Assembly: GCA_020048155.1 (NCBI GenBank)
Contig: JAIFMY010000148.1
Location: 1 to 37,414, forward strand
DNA from: Bacteroidota bacterium
Lineage (GTDB): Bacteria > Bacteroidota > Bacteroidia > Bacteroidales > DYOH01
Length of the DNA: 37,414 bases
Direction: 5' to 3'
The notes under the pieces are model-generated. The model made no database searches. It had not been told where the DNA came from and was given only the letters and a program-made list of their open reading frames with translations. Shown piece by piece: positions 1 to 9,176 of this stretch. A program made the position numbers and the translations under genes. How positions within the stretch are numbered: the first letter of the stretch is position 1; each line of letters opens with the position of its first letter.

Positions 1-2
1 AT

Positions 3-377
3 ACATTTGCACTACGCGGTTACGAGTACTACGTTGTTGATGCTGAGCATTTAGCTTTTGCCCAACAAAATATTAAATATCAGATTTTTGAAGAACATAT
101 TTATAATCTCGATTTTTTGCCGTTCCCAAAATTCAACAAAATACCTGTAAGTGTATATCTGAACGCGTATACAGATCTGGCCTATACTGTTGATAATAGC
201 GATGTTTCAACCCTTTACAACAACACCTTTGTGAATACCTTTTTGTTTAGTTATGGCGTTGGTATCGACTTTGTAACATACTATGATAAAGTAATACGTG
301 TTGATTTTTCGGTAAACAAGTACGGGGAGTACGGCGTTTTTTTGCACTTAAAAGCACCCATCAGGGTCTCTTTTTAA
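3..377 (+). CDS. C-terminal fragment of a BamA/TamA-like outer-membrane beta-barrel protein (truncated by window start)
   Basis: Frame 3 is open from the window edge: TFALRGYEYYVVDAEHLAFAQQNIKYQIFEE...GEYGVFLHLKAPIRVSF*. The 'LRGYEYYV' segment, amphipathic strands and terminal Phe fit a beta-barrel C-terminus. Confidence 0.6.
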   Translation, partial: TFALRGYEYYVVDAEHLAFAQQNIKYQIFEEHIYNLDFLPFPKFNKIPVSVYLNAYTDLAYTVDNSDVSTLYNNTFVNTFLFSYGVGIDFVTYYDKVIRVDFSVNKYGEYGVFLHLKAPIRVSF

Positions 378-466
378 TACCAAAAATTATAATACTGCTT
401 TTTGCAACAATAGTTTTGCGCAAATCAGTCATCTTCTTACTTTTGCTCAGTTTTTAAATTCACTAT

Positions 467-1290
467 ATGCACATAGCAATTTTTGGCAAGGATTTTAAAC
501 CCGACTTTGAACCCTATTTTCAGAAGTTGTTGACTATGCTATTGCAGCAAGGCGTCTTGGCCACATCAAAACCTTTGGCGCTACTGATGAACTCTTGCCC
601 GCAACCGATTTTTGCATCAGTGTGGGTGGCGATGGCACTTTTTTGGAGTCTGCTATATTTGTTAAGGACTCAGGAACACCACTCATCGGACTCAATAGCG
701 GCAGATTGGGCTTTTTGGCGGATATATCCCGCCATGAGATTGAAACTGCTATTAACGATTTGTTTGCCGGTAACTATCAAATTGAGAAAAGAGTTTTACT
801 TTCGTTACAAACAGAGCAAAATCATTTCGGGAAGCTCAATTTTGCCCTCAATGAACTTACTTTGCACAAAAAGGACTCCTCTTCCATGATTACAATTCAT
901 GCATACGTAAACGGAGATTATCTGAATTCATACTGGGCCGATGGCCTTATTGTAGCTACGCCTACAGGAAGCACTGCGTATTCCCTGAGTGTGGGGGGAC
1001 CTATAGTGTCGCCTTTGGCCAGCAACTTTATAATAGCACCTATAGCACCGCATAATCTTACGGTGCGCCCCATGATACTGCCCAACGACTGTGAAATAAA
1101 ACTTGTAGTAGAAGGTCGAAATCATGAGTACCTAGCCTCGCTCGATTCTCGTTCTGTTTTTATTGCCGACAATACTGAGTTGTATATACGCAAAGCAGAT
1201 TTTAGTCTCAATTTGGTTAAATTTCCAAACAATACCTTCTTCAAAACCCTACGAAATAAATTAATGTGGGGTGCCGATAAAAGAAATTGA
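467..1290 (+). pseudogene. nadK: NAD kinase, reading frame disrupted (N-terminus in frame of 467, remainder in frame of 595..1290)
   Basis: MHIAIFGKDFKPDFEPYFQKLL then, in another frame, VVDYAIAARRLGHIKTFGATDELLPATDFCISVGGDGTFLES...LIGLNSGRLGFLAD...ATPTGSTAYSLSVGGPIV. GGDG and the TPTGSTAYSLS motif are diagnostic of NAD kinase. Confidence 0.85.
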
Positions 1291-1394
1291 TAAGTTGGTT
1301 TATTTTTTGAAATGTTAAAGAAACTTATTTGTAAAATATTCGTATCATTTATAAGTTTTAATAGAGTATTTATTCAATAGCACCAATATTTGTT

Positions 1395-2396
1395 ATGAAA
1401 CGTACAATTTTAATCTTAGCTCTGCTCATACCTATGCTTTCTACCCAAGCTCAGCGGTGGAAACAATATAGATACGATTTGTTCTTCGGGCTGGGAACAA
1501 CCAATTTTATGGGCGATTTGGGAGGTGGTGGCGCCGATGCTTCTCACTTTCTTGGCGTACGCGACCTTGACGGAGCAGCTACACGGCCATCTTTTCACGC
1601 TGGTATGCGATATAAAATATTTGAAAACATGACCGTTAGGGGGCAGATATTTTATGGCTTTCTCAATGGAAGTGATGAACGTTCAGGTTCTTACGGTCGT
1701 CAGAATAGAAACCTAAGTTTCTATTCGCCGCTCATGGAAGCCTCTTCGCAGATTGAGTATCATTTTATAAAGGAGAAAATCAGTTCCCGATACCAGATAT
1801 CTGCAGGCCTCAGAAATTTGTTGAGTGCTTACGTTTTTGTAGGTGTTGGCGGTTTCTATTTCAACCCTAAAGCTTTAGGTCCCGACGGCAACTGGTATGA
1901 ACTTCAACCATTGGGTACTGAGGGACAAGGCCATGTGACGCAATACAAAGACAAAGACTCTGTACTGGTGAAAGTTCCAAATCCTTATAAGCGATTCCAA
2001 TTGGCAATACCCATGGGTATAGGGGCTAAGTATACGATCAACAGATATTGGTCTATAGGCATGGAGCTTAGCAACAGATACACTACCACCGATTATATCG
2101 ACGATGTTAGCAACCGATACTTTAATTTTTATGAAGCTGTGGACAAAGGCTGGATCTCAGGAACATATGAAAACTACGCTGTTCATTCTGTATTTTCAGA
2201 CAGGCATATACATATAACAGATTATAATACCAATACAACCATAGAGCCAGGGGATCCCGATTGGGAAGAAAATCGATATGAAAGCGGAAAACGATTCAGA
2301 GGAAGTCCGGATTACAACGATTCATATATGATGCTAAATATTACCCTTTACCGAAAATTGAGTTCTACAAGAAGCGGTTTACCAAAATTTAAATAA
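1395..2396 (+). CDS. DUF6089-like outer-membrane beta-barrel protein
   Basis: Signal peptide (MKRTILILALLIPMLSTQAQ) and beta-barrel-like strands; position in the nadK-DUF6089-uppS-bamA order typical of Bacteroidota. Confidence 0.6.
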   Translation: MKRTILILALLIPMLSTQAQRWKQYRYDLFFGLGTTNFMGDLGGGGADASHFLGVRDLDGAATRPSFHAGMRYKIFENMTVRGQIFYGFLNGSDERSGSYGRQNRNLSFYSPLMEASSQIEYHFIKEKISSRYQISAGLRNLLSAYVFVGVGGFYFNPKALGPDGNWYELQPLGTEGQGHVTQYKDKDSVLVKVPNPYKRFQLAIPMGIGAKYTINRYWSIGMELSNRYTTTDYIDDVSNRYFNFYEAVDKGWISGTYENYAVHSVFSDRHIHITDYNTNTTIEPGDPDWEENRYESGKRFRGSPDYNDSYMMLNITLYRKLSSTRSGLPKFK

Positions 2397-2405
2397 CAAT
2401 TCATA

Positions 2406-3048
2406 ATGATAAAAGCCAAAGCTATTTTAATCATCATATTCGTTGGCCTAGCGTATATGGTTCAGGCACAGCAATATTCTCAGATGGGTGTTCAGGGCGG
2501 AGGAGCTTATTATATAGGTGAACTAAATCAGGGAACACCATTTTATAGAATACAACCTATGTATGGTATATTGTTTCGTCGCAACTTCAATCCACATTAC
2601 AGCTTGCAGCCTAGATAGAAACTATAATTTCAATACTTTCATAGGTGAGTGGTCAGCTCGAATGGAATTTAATTTCCGTTCAATGAAACCAAAAGCCAAA
2701 ACATCTTCGCCTTACCTTACTGCAGGTTTGGCTATGTCAGTAATACCTAATACCGGGGGGTACCCCGTTCAGTTTATTATTCCTTTTGGTGCCGGAATAA
2801 AATATAAAGCTACAAAAAAAATGGGAATAGCCTTGGAATGGACGTTTCACAAAACTTTTACCGATAATCTTGATAAACTTACACCTGAAACCCTGCAGTT
2901 AGCCGATGCTTTAGCCAGTGAAAAACAAAAAACACAACTATTTAATAAAGACTGGTATTCATTCGTAGGAATTATTTTTACATTTGACATCGCTGGGAAA
3001 AGGGGGTTATGCCCTGCTTATTCCTCTTATCATAAGCAAATTAGATAA
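2406..3048 (+). pseudogene. Second DUF6089-like outer-membrane protein, reading frame disrupted
   Basis: N-terminus 2406..2618 (MIKAKAILIIIFVGLAYMVQAQQYSQMGVQGGGAYYIGELNQG...FRRNFNPHYSLQPR*) continues in another frame as RNYNFNTFIGEWSARMEFNF...DWYSFVGIIFTFDIAGKRGLCPAY (to 3048). Confidence 0.65.
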
Positions 3049-3051
3049 AAA

Positions 3052-3804
3052 ATGTCTGTAAAAAATCTTATTAATTCCGATAAAATACCCCAACACGTGG
3101 CTATCATCATGGATGGAAACGGGCGATGGGCTAAAACAAAAGGAAACAATCGAATTTTTGGACACCAAAACGGTGTAAATGCTGTAAGAGATACCGTAGA
3201 AGCAGCTTCAGAAATTGGTGTTAAGTACCTTACCTTATACGCCTTTTCAACTGAAAACTGGAACAGACCAAAGCTCGAAATTAATGCACTTATGCAGCTT
3301 CTTATGAAAGCCATACGTGAAGAAACTCCGCGCCTGATCAAAAACAATGTACGTATACTTAGTATTGGAGATTTAGATAGTTTACCCTCTCGTGTAAAAT
3401 CTTCGCTTGAACGTGCCAAAGCCGATACAGCACATTGCAATGGACTCTCTCTGGTACTTGCACTTAGTTATTCGGGTAGATGGGAAATAGCCAATGCCGC
3501 AAAGCAAATTGCTAAATTAGTGGCCAATAATTTGCTGAATGCAGACGATATTGACGAAAAAACCATAGGTAAATATCTGAATACTTCAAATATGCCGGAT
3601 CCTGAGCTCATTATCCGCACAAGTGGAGAGTATCGTATCAGTAACTTTCTGCTCTGGCAAATAGCTTATTCCGAATTCTATTTTCTTAGCAAGTTTTGGC
3701 CGGATTTTGCGAAAGAAGATTTTTTTGAAGCCATTTATAATTACCAACAGCGCGAACGTAGATTTGGAAAAATAAGTGAGCAGGTAAATCAGATAGATAA
3801 ATAA
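3052..3804 (+). CDS. uppS: Isoprenyl transferase / (di-trans,poly-cis)-undecaprenyl-diphosphate synthase
   Basis: Motifs HVAIIMDGNGRWA, LTLYAFSTENWNRP, PELIIRTSGEYRISNFLLWQIAYSEFYF. Confidence 0.95.
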   Translation: MSVKNLINSDKIPQHVAIIMDGNGRWAKTKGNNRIFGHQNGVNAVRDTVEAASEIGVKYLTLYAFSTENWNRPKLEINALMQLLMKAIREETPRLIKNNVRILSIGDLDSLPSRVKSSLERAKADTAHCNGLSLVLALSYSGRWEIANAAKQIAKLVANNLLNADDIDEKTIGKYLNTSNMPDPELIIRTSGEYRISNFLLWQIAYSEFYFLSKFWPDFAKEDFFEAIYNYQQRERRFGKISEQVNQIDK

Positions 3805-3880
3805 TACTATTTTTGCATGCTTCTAAATTGTAAATTTAGTTTCCCCTGTTACCAAAATATATGTAAATAATTATTGCAAT

Positions 3881-6337
3881 ATGCTGCGTTTATTTGTTAG
3901 TCTTATTCTTATTGTTTTACTGCTGGGTTTTCATGTAAATACTAATGCTCAGGATGTTATAGATTACTCTTCACCAAAAGTCTACGAAATTGCAGACATA
4001 AAAGTAGAAGGAATAAAATATCTCAATCATAACACAATCATTCAATTAACCGGGCTGACTGTAGGCGCCAAGGTTGAAATTCCGGGTGAAGCTACCACCA
4101 GAGCCCTGGATAAATTGTGGGCACAGAATATGTTTTCACATATTGAACTGTATGCCACCAAAATTGAAGATGATAAAATTTATCTCGAACTATTCTTGCT
4201 CGAGCGGCCACGACTGTCTGATTATAAGTTTGTTGGAATTAAGTCGGCTGACAAAAAGGAATTAGAAGAAAAAATAAGTCTAGTGCGTGGTGCCCAGGTT
4301 ACTGATAATATGCTTATTAATGCTAGAAATATTATTAAAAAGTACTATGTAGATAAAGGGTATTACAATACTGATATAAAAATTAATCAGGTGGAAGATA
4401 CATCCATCCTCAATACCGTTATTCTCGTCATTGATGTTAACAGAAATGATAAAGTAAAGATTGATGATATAGAAGTAGATGGAAATACAGTTTTCTCTGA
4501 TGCCAAAATCCGCAGATCCATGAAGGAGACAAAAAAGAAGCGTTGGTACGGATTCTTTAAACCTTCAAAATACATTCCTGAAAAATACGAAGAAGACCTC
4601 GACAAAATTATTGAGAAATACAATGAGAAAGGTTACCGCGATGCCCGCCTTACCATGGATTCTGTTTATTCAGTGTCTGACAATATGTTGCACGTCAAAA
4701 TTAATATTGAAGAAGGAAATCAGTATTTCTTCCGCAACATTTCATGGGTAGGCAATACCAAGTATACTTCTGAAGCCCTTACCAAAGTGTTGGGCATAAA
4801 AAAAGGTGACCTATACAACCAGTCACATCTCGATAAAAGATTGAACTACGACGAAGATGCTGTAGGAAATCTTTACATGGACAACGGATATTTATTTTAT
4901 CACGTCATCCCAAGCGAGATTGCAAATATTAATGATTCGATTGATATAGAAATGAGACTTTACGAAGGCAAACAAGCTACCGTAAACAATGTAACCATAA
5001 CTGGCAATACCAAGACCAACGAACATGTGATACGAAGAGAGATAAAAACAACTCCCGGTGAACTATTTAGCAAACGTGATATCACTCGTACCATAAGAGA
5101 GTTGGCTCAGCTGGGGCACTTCGATCCTGAAAAGCTGAATGTGAATCCGGTTCCCAATGTGGCCAATGGTACTGTAGATTTGGAGTACTTGGTAGAAGAG
5201 CGTGCCAATGACCAAATAGAGATTTCTGGAGGCTGGGGGGCTGGCATGCTGGTGGGTAATATTGGGCTATCATTCAATAACTTCTCAGCACGCAATGTTT
5301 TTAAGAAAGACGGTTGGCAGCCTATTCCTTCCGGCGACGGGCAACAACTCAAATTGAGTGTGCGCTCTAGTGGTAAATATTATCAAGCTTACAGCGTTTC
5401 ATTTGTTGAACCTTGGTTAGGAGGAACTAAACCAAACTCCCTGAGTGTTTCGCTTTATCGAACAGTAAATTCAAATGGACTCGGATTTTCAGATCCCGAA
5501 CGCATATATATGATTACCAATGGATTGTCAATAGGCTTGGGACAACGATTGAAAGCCCCCGACGATTATTTTACTTTGTACAATGAAGTTAGTTTTCAGA
5601 ATTATAACCTAAAAGGCTGGAATTATTTTATTGTAACCGATGGTATTGCAAATAACCTTAGTTTTACAACTGTTTTGGCCAGAAATTCTATCGATAACCC
5701 TATGTATACACGTAGCGGTTCATCTTTTTCCCTCTCTTTACAAATCACTCCTCCCTATTCACTATTCGATAACATAGATGACTATAGTGTTCTCACACAA
5801 GAAGAGAAATTTGACTGGATTGAATACCACAAATGGAAATTTAATGCCGAATGGTATACAAGAATTGTGGGTGATTTGATACTAAAAGCCAGAGGACAAT
5901 TTGGTTTTCTTGGATATTACAACAAAAATCTTCGCTCACCGTTTGAAGGTTTTACAATGGGTGGAGATGGTATGACCGGTTACAACCAGTATGGCAGAGA
6001 AACCATTGGATTAAAGGGCTACGAAAATAATTCACTTACACCTGATAATGGTGCCAACCTTTTCAATAGATTTTCTTTTGAAATTAGATATCCTGTCTCT
6101 TTAAACCCACAAGCCACCATATATGTAAAAACCTTTGTGGAAGCAGGAAATGCATGGTACGATTTTTCAGATTTCAATCCTTTTCAGAACTACAGAACTG
6201 CCGGTTTAGGCGTTCGATTTATTTTGCCTATGGTCGGGCTTATGGGTGTTGACTGGGGATATGGTTTCGATGCCATTCCCGGCTCCTCTACGCCTAGTGG
6301 TTCTAACTGGCACTTTATACTTGGACAAGAATTCTAA
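3881..6337 (+). CDS. bamA: Outer membrane protein assembly factor BamA
   Basis: 818 aa with signal peptide, multiple POTRA-like repeats, Omp85 barrel (MGGDGMTGYNQYGRETIGLKGYENNSL) and terminal Phe. Confidence 0.93.
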   Translation: MLRLFVSLILIVLLLGFHVNTNAQDVIDYSSPKVYEIADIKVEGIKYLNHNTIIQLTGLTVGAKVEIPGEATTRALDKLWAQNMFSHIELYATKIEDDKIYLELFLLERPRLSDYKFVGIKSADKKELEEKISLVRGAQVTDNMLINARNIIKKYYVDKGYYNTDIKINQVEDTSILNTVILVIDVNRNDKVKIDDIEVDGNTVFSDAKIRRSMKETKKKRWYGFFKPSKYIPEKYEEDLDKIIEKYNEKGYRDARLTMDSVYSVSDNMLHVKINIEEGNQYFFRNISWVGNTKYTSEALTKVLGIKKGDLYNQSHLDKRLNYDEDAVGNLYMDNGYLFYHVIPSEIANINDSIDIEMRLYEGKQATVNNVTITGNTKTNEHVIRREIKTTPGELFSKRDITRTIRELAQLGHFDPEKLNVNPVPNVANGTVDLEYLVEERANDQIEISGGWGAGMLVGNIGLSFNNFSARNVFKKDGWQPIPSGDGQQLKLSVRSSGKYYQAYSVSFVEPWLGGTKPNSLSVSLYRTVNSNGLGFSDPERIYMITNGLSIGLGQRLKAPDDYFTLYNEVSFQNYNLKGWNYFIVTDGIANNLSFTTVLARNSIDNPMYTRSGSSFSLSLQITPPYSLFDNIDDYSVLTQEEKFDWIEYHKWKFNAEWYTRIVGDLILKARGQFGFLGYYNKNLRSPFEGFTMGGDGMTGYNQYGRETIGLKGYENNSLTPDNGANLFNRFSFEIRYPVSLNPQATIYVKTFVEAGNAWYDFSDFNPFQNYRTAGLGVRFILPMVGLMGVDWGYGFDAIPGSSTPSGSNWHFILGQEF

Positions 6338-6358
6338 AACCAAAATATCATTACCAAT

Positions 6359-6886
6359 ATGAAAAACATAATTGCCGTTCTAGTGTTTGTATTACTTGCT
6401 GTTGGGCAGGTATTTGCTCAAAACAATCTGGCTACTGTAGATACTGAGTACATTCTCAGTAATATTCCTGCTTACGAATCTTCTCAGAATCAACTCGACG
6501 AAATGTCGAAAAAATGGGAAAAAGAAGTGCAGGACAAACGTGCAATGGTTAAAAAGTTATACGAAGATTTTCAGAACAATTATGTGCTGCTTTCAGAAGA
6601 AATGAGAAAGAAGAAAGAAGCTGAAATAGTGGCTGCTGAGACAGCTGTGCGCGATTTACAAAAAAAATACTTTGGACCTGAAGGCGAACTTTTTAAAAAA
6701 CGCGAAGAACTTGTAAAACCAATTCAGGACAACGTGTATGCTGCAATTAAAGAAATTGCTGAAGAAGGTAGTTTCGACCTTATTTTTGATACCGCCAGCA
6801 GTGGTGTTAGCATTTTATATGCCAATCCTGAAATTGACCTCAGCGATAATGTGCTCGAAAAACTTGGATACGGAAGCAATAAATAA
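6359..6886 (+). CDS. OmpH/Skp family periplasmic chaperone (copy 1)
   Basis: Signal peptide, ATVDTEYILSNIPAY, long coiled coil, downstream of bamA. Confidence 0.88.
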   Translation: MKNIIAVLVFVLLAVGQVFAQNNLATVDTEYILSNIPAYESSQNQLDEMSKKWEKEVQDKRAMVKKLYEDFQNNYVLLSEEMRKKKEAEIVAAETAVRDLQKKYFGPEGELFKKREELVKPIQDNVYAAIKEIAEEGSFDLIFDTASSGVSILYANPEIDLSDNVLEKLGYGSNK

Positions 6887-6905
6887 ATAATAAATTTTTT
6901 ACAGA

Positions 6906-7415
6906 ATGAAAAACACCAAAGTTTTAATCTTGTTATTCAGCTTATTCCTGATTTCGGGAATAACATCCGCTCAAAAATTCGGGAAAATTGATACCCAACA
7001 ATTGTTAGCCTTAATGCCGGAAACAAAAACCGCACAAGCGGATCTTGAGAAATATGTTCAAGAAATTCGTGATCAACTTGATATTATGCAAGTTGAGTAC
7101 AACACCAAACTAAAGGAATATCAGGATGCTGCAAAAACTTATTCCGAAATTCAACGTGAATTGAAAGAGAAGGAATTGTCTGATATTTATCGTAGAACCC
7201 AAGAATTTGAACAATCGGCCTCTGAAAAAATTCAGGCAAAGCAAATGGAGCTCATGGGACCTATCAGAGACAAAGCAAATAAAGCCATAGAAGATGTTAT
7301 CAAAGAGAATGGTTTCATTCTTATTTACGATCCGGGTGCCGGAGTAATTTTCGGTCATCCAGAGAAAGTTGAAGATTGCCTACCTTTGGTAAAAAAGAAA
7401 CTAGGTATATTGTAG
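6906..7415 (+). CDS. OmpH/Skp family periplasmic chaperone (copy 2)
   Basis: Signal peptide, FGKIDTQQLLALMPETKTAQADLEKY, coiled coil; tandem paralogue. Confidence 0.88.
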   Translation: MKNTKVLILLFSLFLISGITSAQKFGKIDTQQLLALMPETKTAQADLEKYVQEIRDQLDIMQVEYNTKLKEYQDAAKTYSEIQRELKEKELSDIYRRTQEFEQSASEKIQAKQMELMGPIRDKANKAIEDVIKENGFILIYDPGAGVIFGHPEKVEDCLPLVKKKLGIL

Positions 7416-7428
7416 ATTTTAATTCAAT

Positions 7429-7488
7429 GGCCCTTCATACAGTCCGTGCAGTAATATGTGCGTACTGTATGATGGGCCTTTTATTTTT
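7429..7488 (+). terminator. Hairpin plus T-rich tail after skp copy 2 / before murI
   Basis: GGCCCTTCATACAGT (7429-7443) pairs with ACTGTATGATGGGCC (7464-7478) with one mismatch, followed by TTTTATTTTT. Confidence 0.75.
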
Positions 7489-7505
7489 ATATAAAATTCT
7501 GACGC

Positions 7506-8321
7506 ATGAATCCTATTGGTGTTTTCGATTCCGGATATGGTGGCCTTACCGTGCTACGCGAATTTCTGGCAAAGCTGCCCGAATACGATTATATCTACTT
7601 GGGCGATAATGCACGCGCACCTTACGGAAACAGGTCTTTTCATACAGTATATGAGTACACCTTGCAAGCAGTGGAGTGGTTGTTCAGCCAAGGTTGCCAT
7701 TTGGTTATTTTGGCTTGCAATACTGCATCCGCCAAAGCACTGCGCAGTATTCAGCAAAACGATTTGCAACGCTTCGATTCCGGTAGGCGCGTTTTGGGCG
7801 TCATAAGACCCAGCGTAGAAGCCATACATGAGTATACATCTTCCAGGCATGTAGGCGTGCTTGGTACCATTGGTACAGTGCTTTCAAACTCTTATCCACT
7901 CGAAATAAATAAGCTTCACGATGATATTGTGGTCTATCAGCATGCGTGCCCAATGTGGGTTCCTCTCATTGAAAACGATGAATACTTATCCCCGGGAGCC
8001 GATTATTTTATTCAAAAGGATCTGAATGCACTCGTTTCTCAGTCCGACGAGATGGATACAATTATTTTGGGCTGCACTCACTATCCACTCATTGCAGACA
8101 GAATCGCACATTTTCTCCCATCACACAAAAAAATCATATCGCAAGGTAATATAGTAGCCGAGAAACTTGCAGATTATCTGCAACGCCACCCAGAAATGGA
8201 AAGAAAATGCAGCAAAAATAAAACCCGACGATTTGTGACTACTGATTCGGTCGAATCTTTCGAGTTACGTGGCGCCAAGTTTTTGGGCGAAAGTTTTTCG
8301 GCAGAGCAGATACATTTATAG
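7506..8321 (+). CDS. murI: Glutamate racemase
   Basis: IGVFDSGYGGLTVLRE, YLGDNARAPYGNRS, LACNTASAKALR, ILGCTHYPLI. Confidence 0.96.
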   Translation: MNPIGVFDSGYGGLTVLREFLAKLPEYDYIYLGDNARAPYGNRSFHTVYEYTLQAVEWLFSQGCHLVILACNTASAKALRSIQQNDLQRFDSGRRVLGVIRPSVEAIHEYTSSRHVGVLGTIGTVLSNSYPLEINKLHDDIVVYQHACPMWVPLIENDEYLSPGADYFIQKDLNALVSQSDEMDTIILGCTHYPLIADRIAHFLPSHKKIISQGNIVAEKLADYLQRHPEMERKCSKNKTRRFVTTDSVESFELRGAKFLGESFSAEQIHL

Positions 8322-8327
8322 TATTTG

Positions 8328-8840
8328 CTACTTATACCATCCTGCATACATAAGGTAGCTATCGGCTATCCTGTTTACTTCTCCTTCCAGATGCTTTGGT
8401 TCCATGTCTTTCACTTTTTTTGCCGGTACGCCTGCATATATGCTACCTGATGTGCAACGCATGCCTTTGGTCACAACCGTACCAGCAGCTATAATTACAT
8501 TTTTTTCTATCACAGCATCATCTAGTATTACTGCACCTATGCCTATAAGTACATTGTCTTCGATGGTACAACCATGCACCACTGCATTGTGCGCAATAGA
8601 AACATTGTTTCCAATACTTGTCGGCGATTTTTTGTAGGTAGCGTGTATGGTTGCATTATCCTGTACATTTACTTTATTGCCCATGCGTATTGAATGTACA
8701 TCTCCGCGCAAAACTGCTCCAAACCATATACTACAGTCGTTGCCCATCACTACATCGCCTACCACTACCGCATTGTCTGCCAGAAAGCAGTTCTCTCCAA
8801 ATTCTGGACTTATTCCGTTTAAAGTTTTTACTATAGCCAT
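8328..8840 (-). CDS. Gamma carbonic anhydrase family protein (left-handed beta-helix hexapeptide repeats)
   Basis: NCFLADNAVVVGDVVMGNDCSIWFGAVLRGDVHSIRMGNKVNVQDNATIHA...GNNVSIAHNAVVHGCTIEDNVLIGIGAVILD. Confidence 0.92.
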   Translation of the reverse strand: MAIVKTLNGISPEFGENCFLADNAVVVGDVVMGNDCSIWFGAVLRGDVHSIRMGNKVNVQDNATIHATYKKSPTSIGNNVSIAHNAVVHGCTIEDNVLIGIGAVILDDAVIEKNVIIAAGTVVTKGMRCTSGSIYAGVPAKKVKDMEPKHLEGEVNRIADSYLMYAGWYK

Positions 8841-9176
8841 GTTCGTTTTGTTTACTTAAAATATATTCAAAAATACATCCAATTTCATTTATTCGCAACG
8901 CTGTTCTTGTGAGCGTTTATTCCGATTTTTGGCTTAAAAACATCTCAAACAGGCCATTAATATTTAGAATTGTTATAAATTATGATTTCAATCGTTTGAA
9001 ATACAGAAATATATATGAGTTATGAGGCCTGTTGATTGTTAAAAATCAATGTTTGTAACATAAGTGACTGATATACTGACACGAAGCAAAACGTTTGAAA
9101 TGAAAAATCTCCTGCTTTATATAGTTTAAAATACATAATTTTGATGAAAATTTATTGAATAAAAAGATAAGTTATT

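Noticed and set aside
467-889. Programmed ribosomal frameshift in nadK
   Set aside because: No slippery heptamer or stimulatory element was recognised at the switch, and expected N-terminal residues appear to be missing, which favours a deletion.
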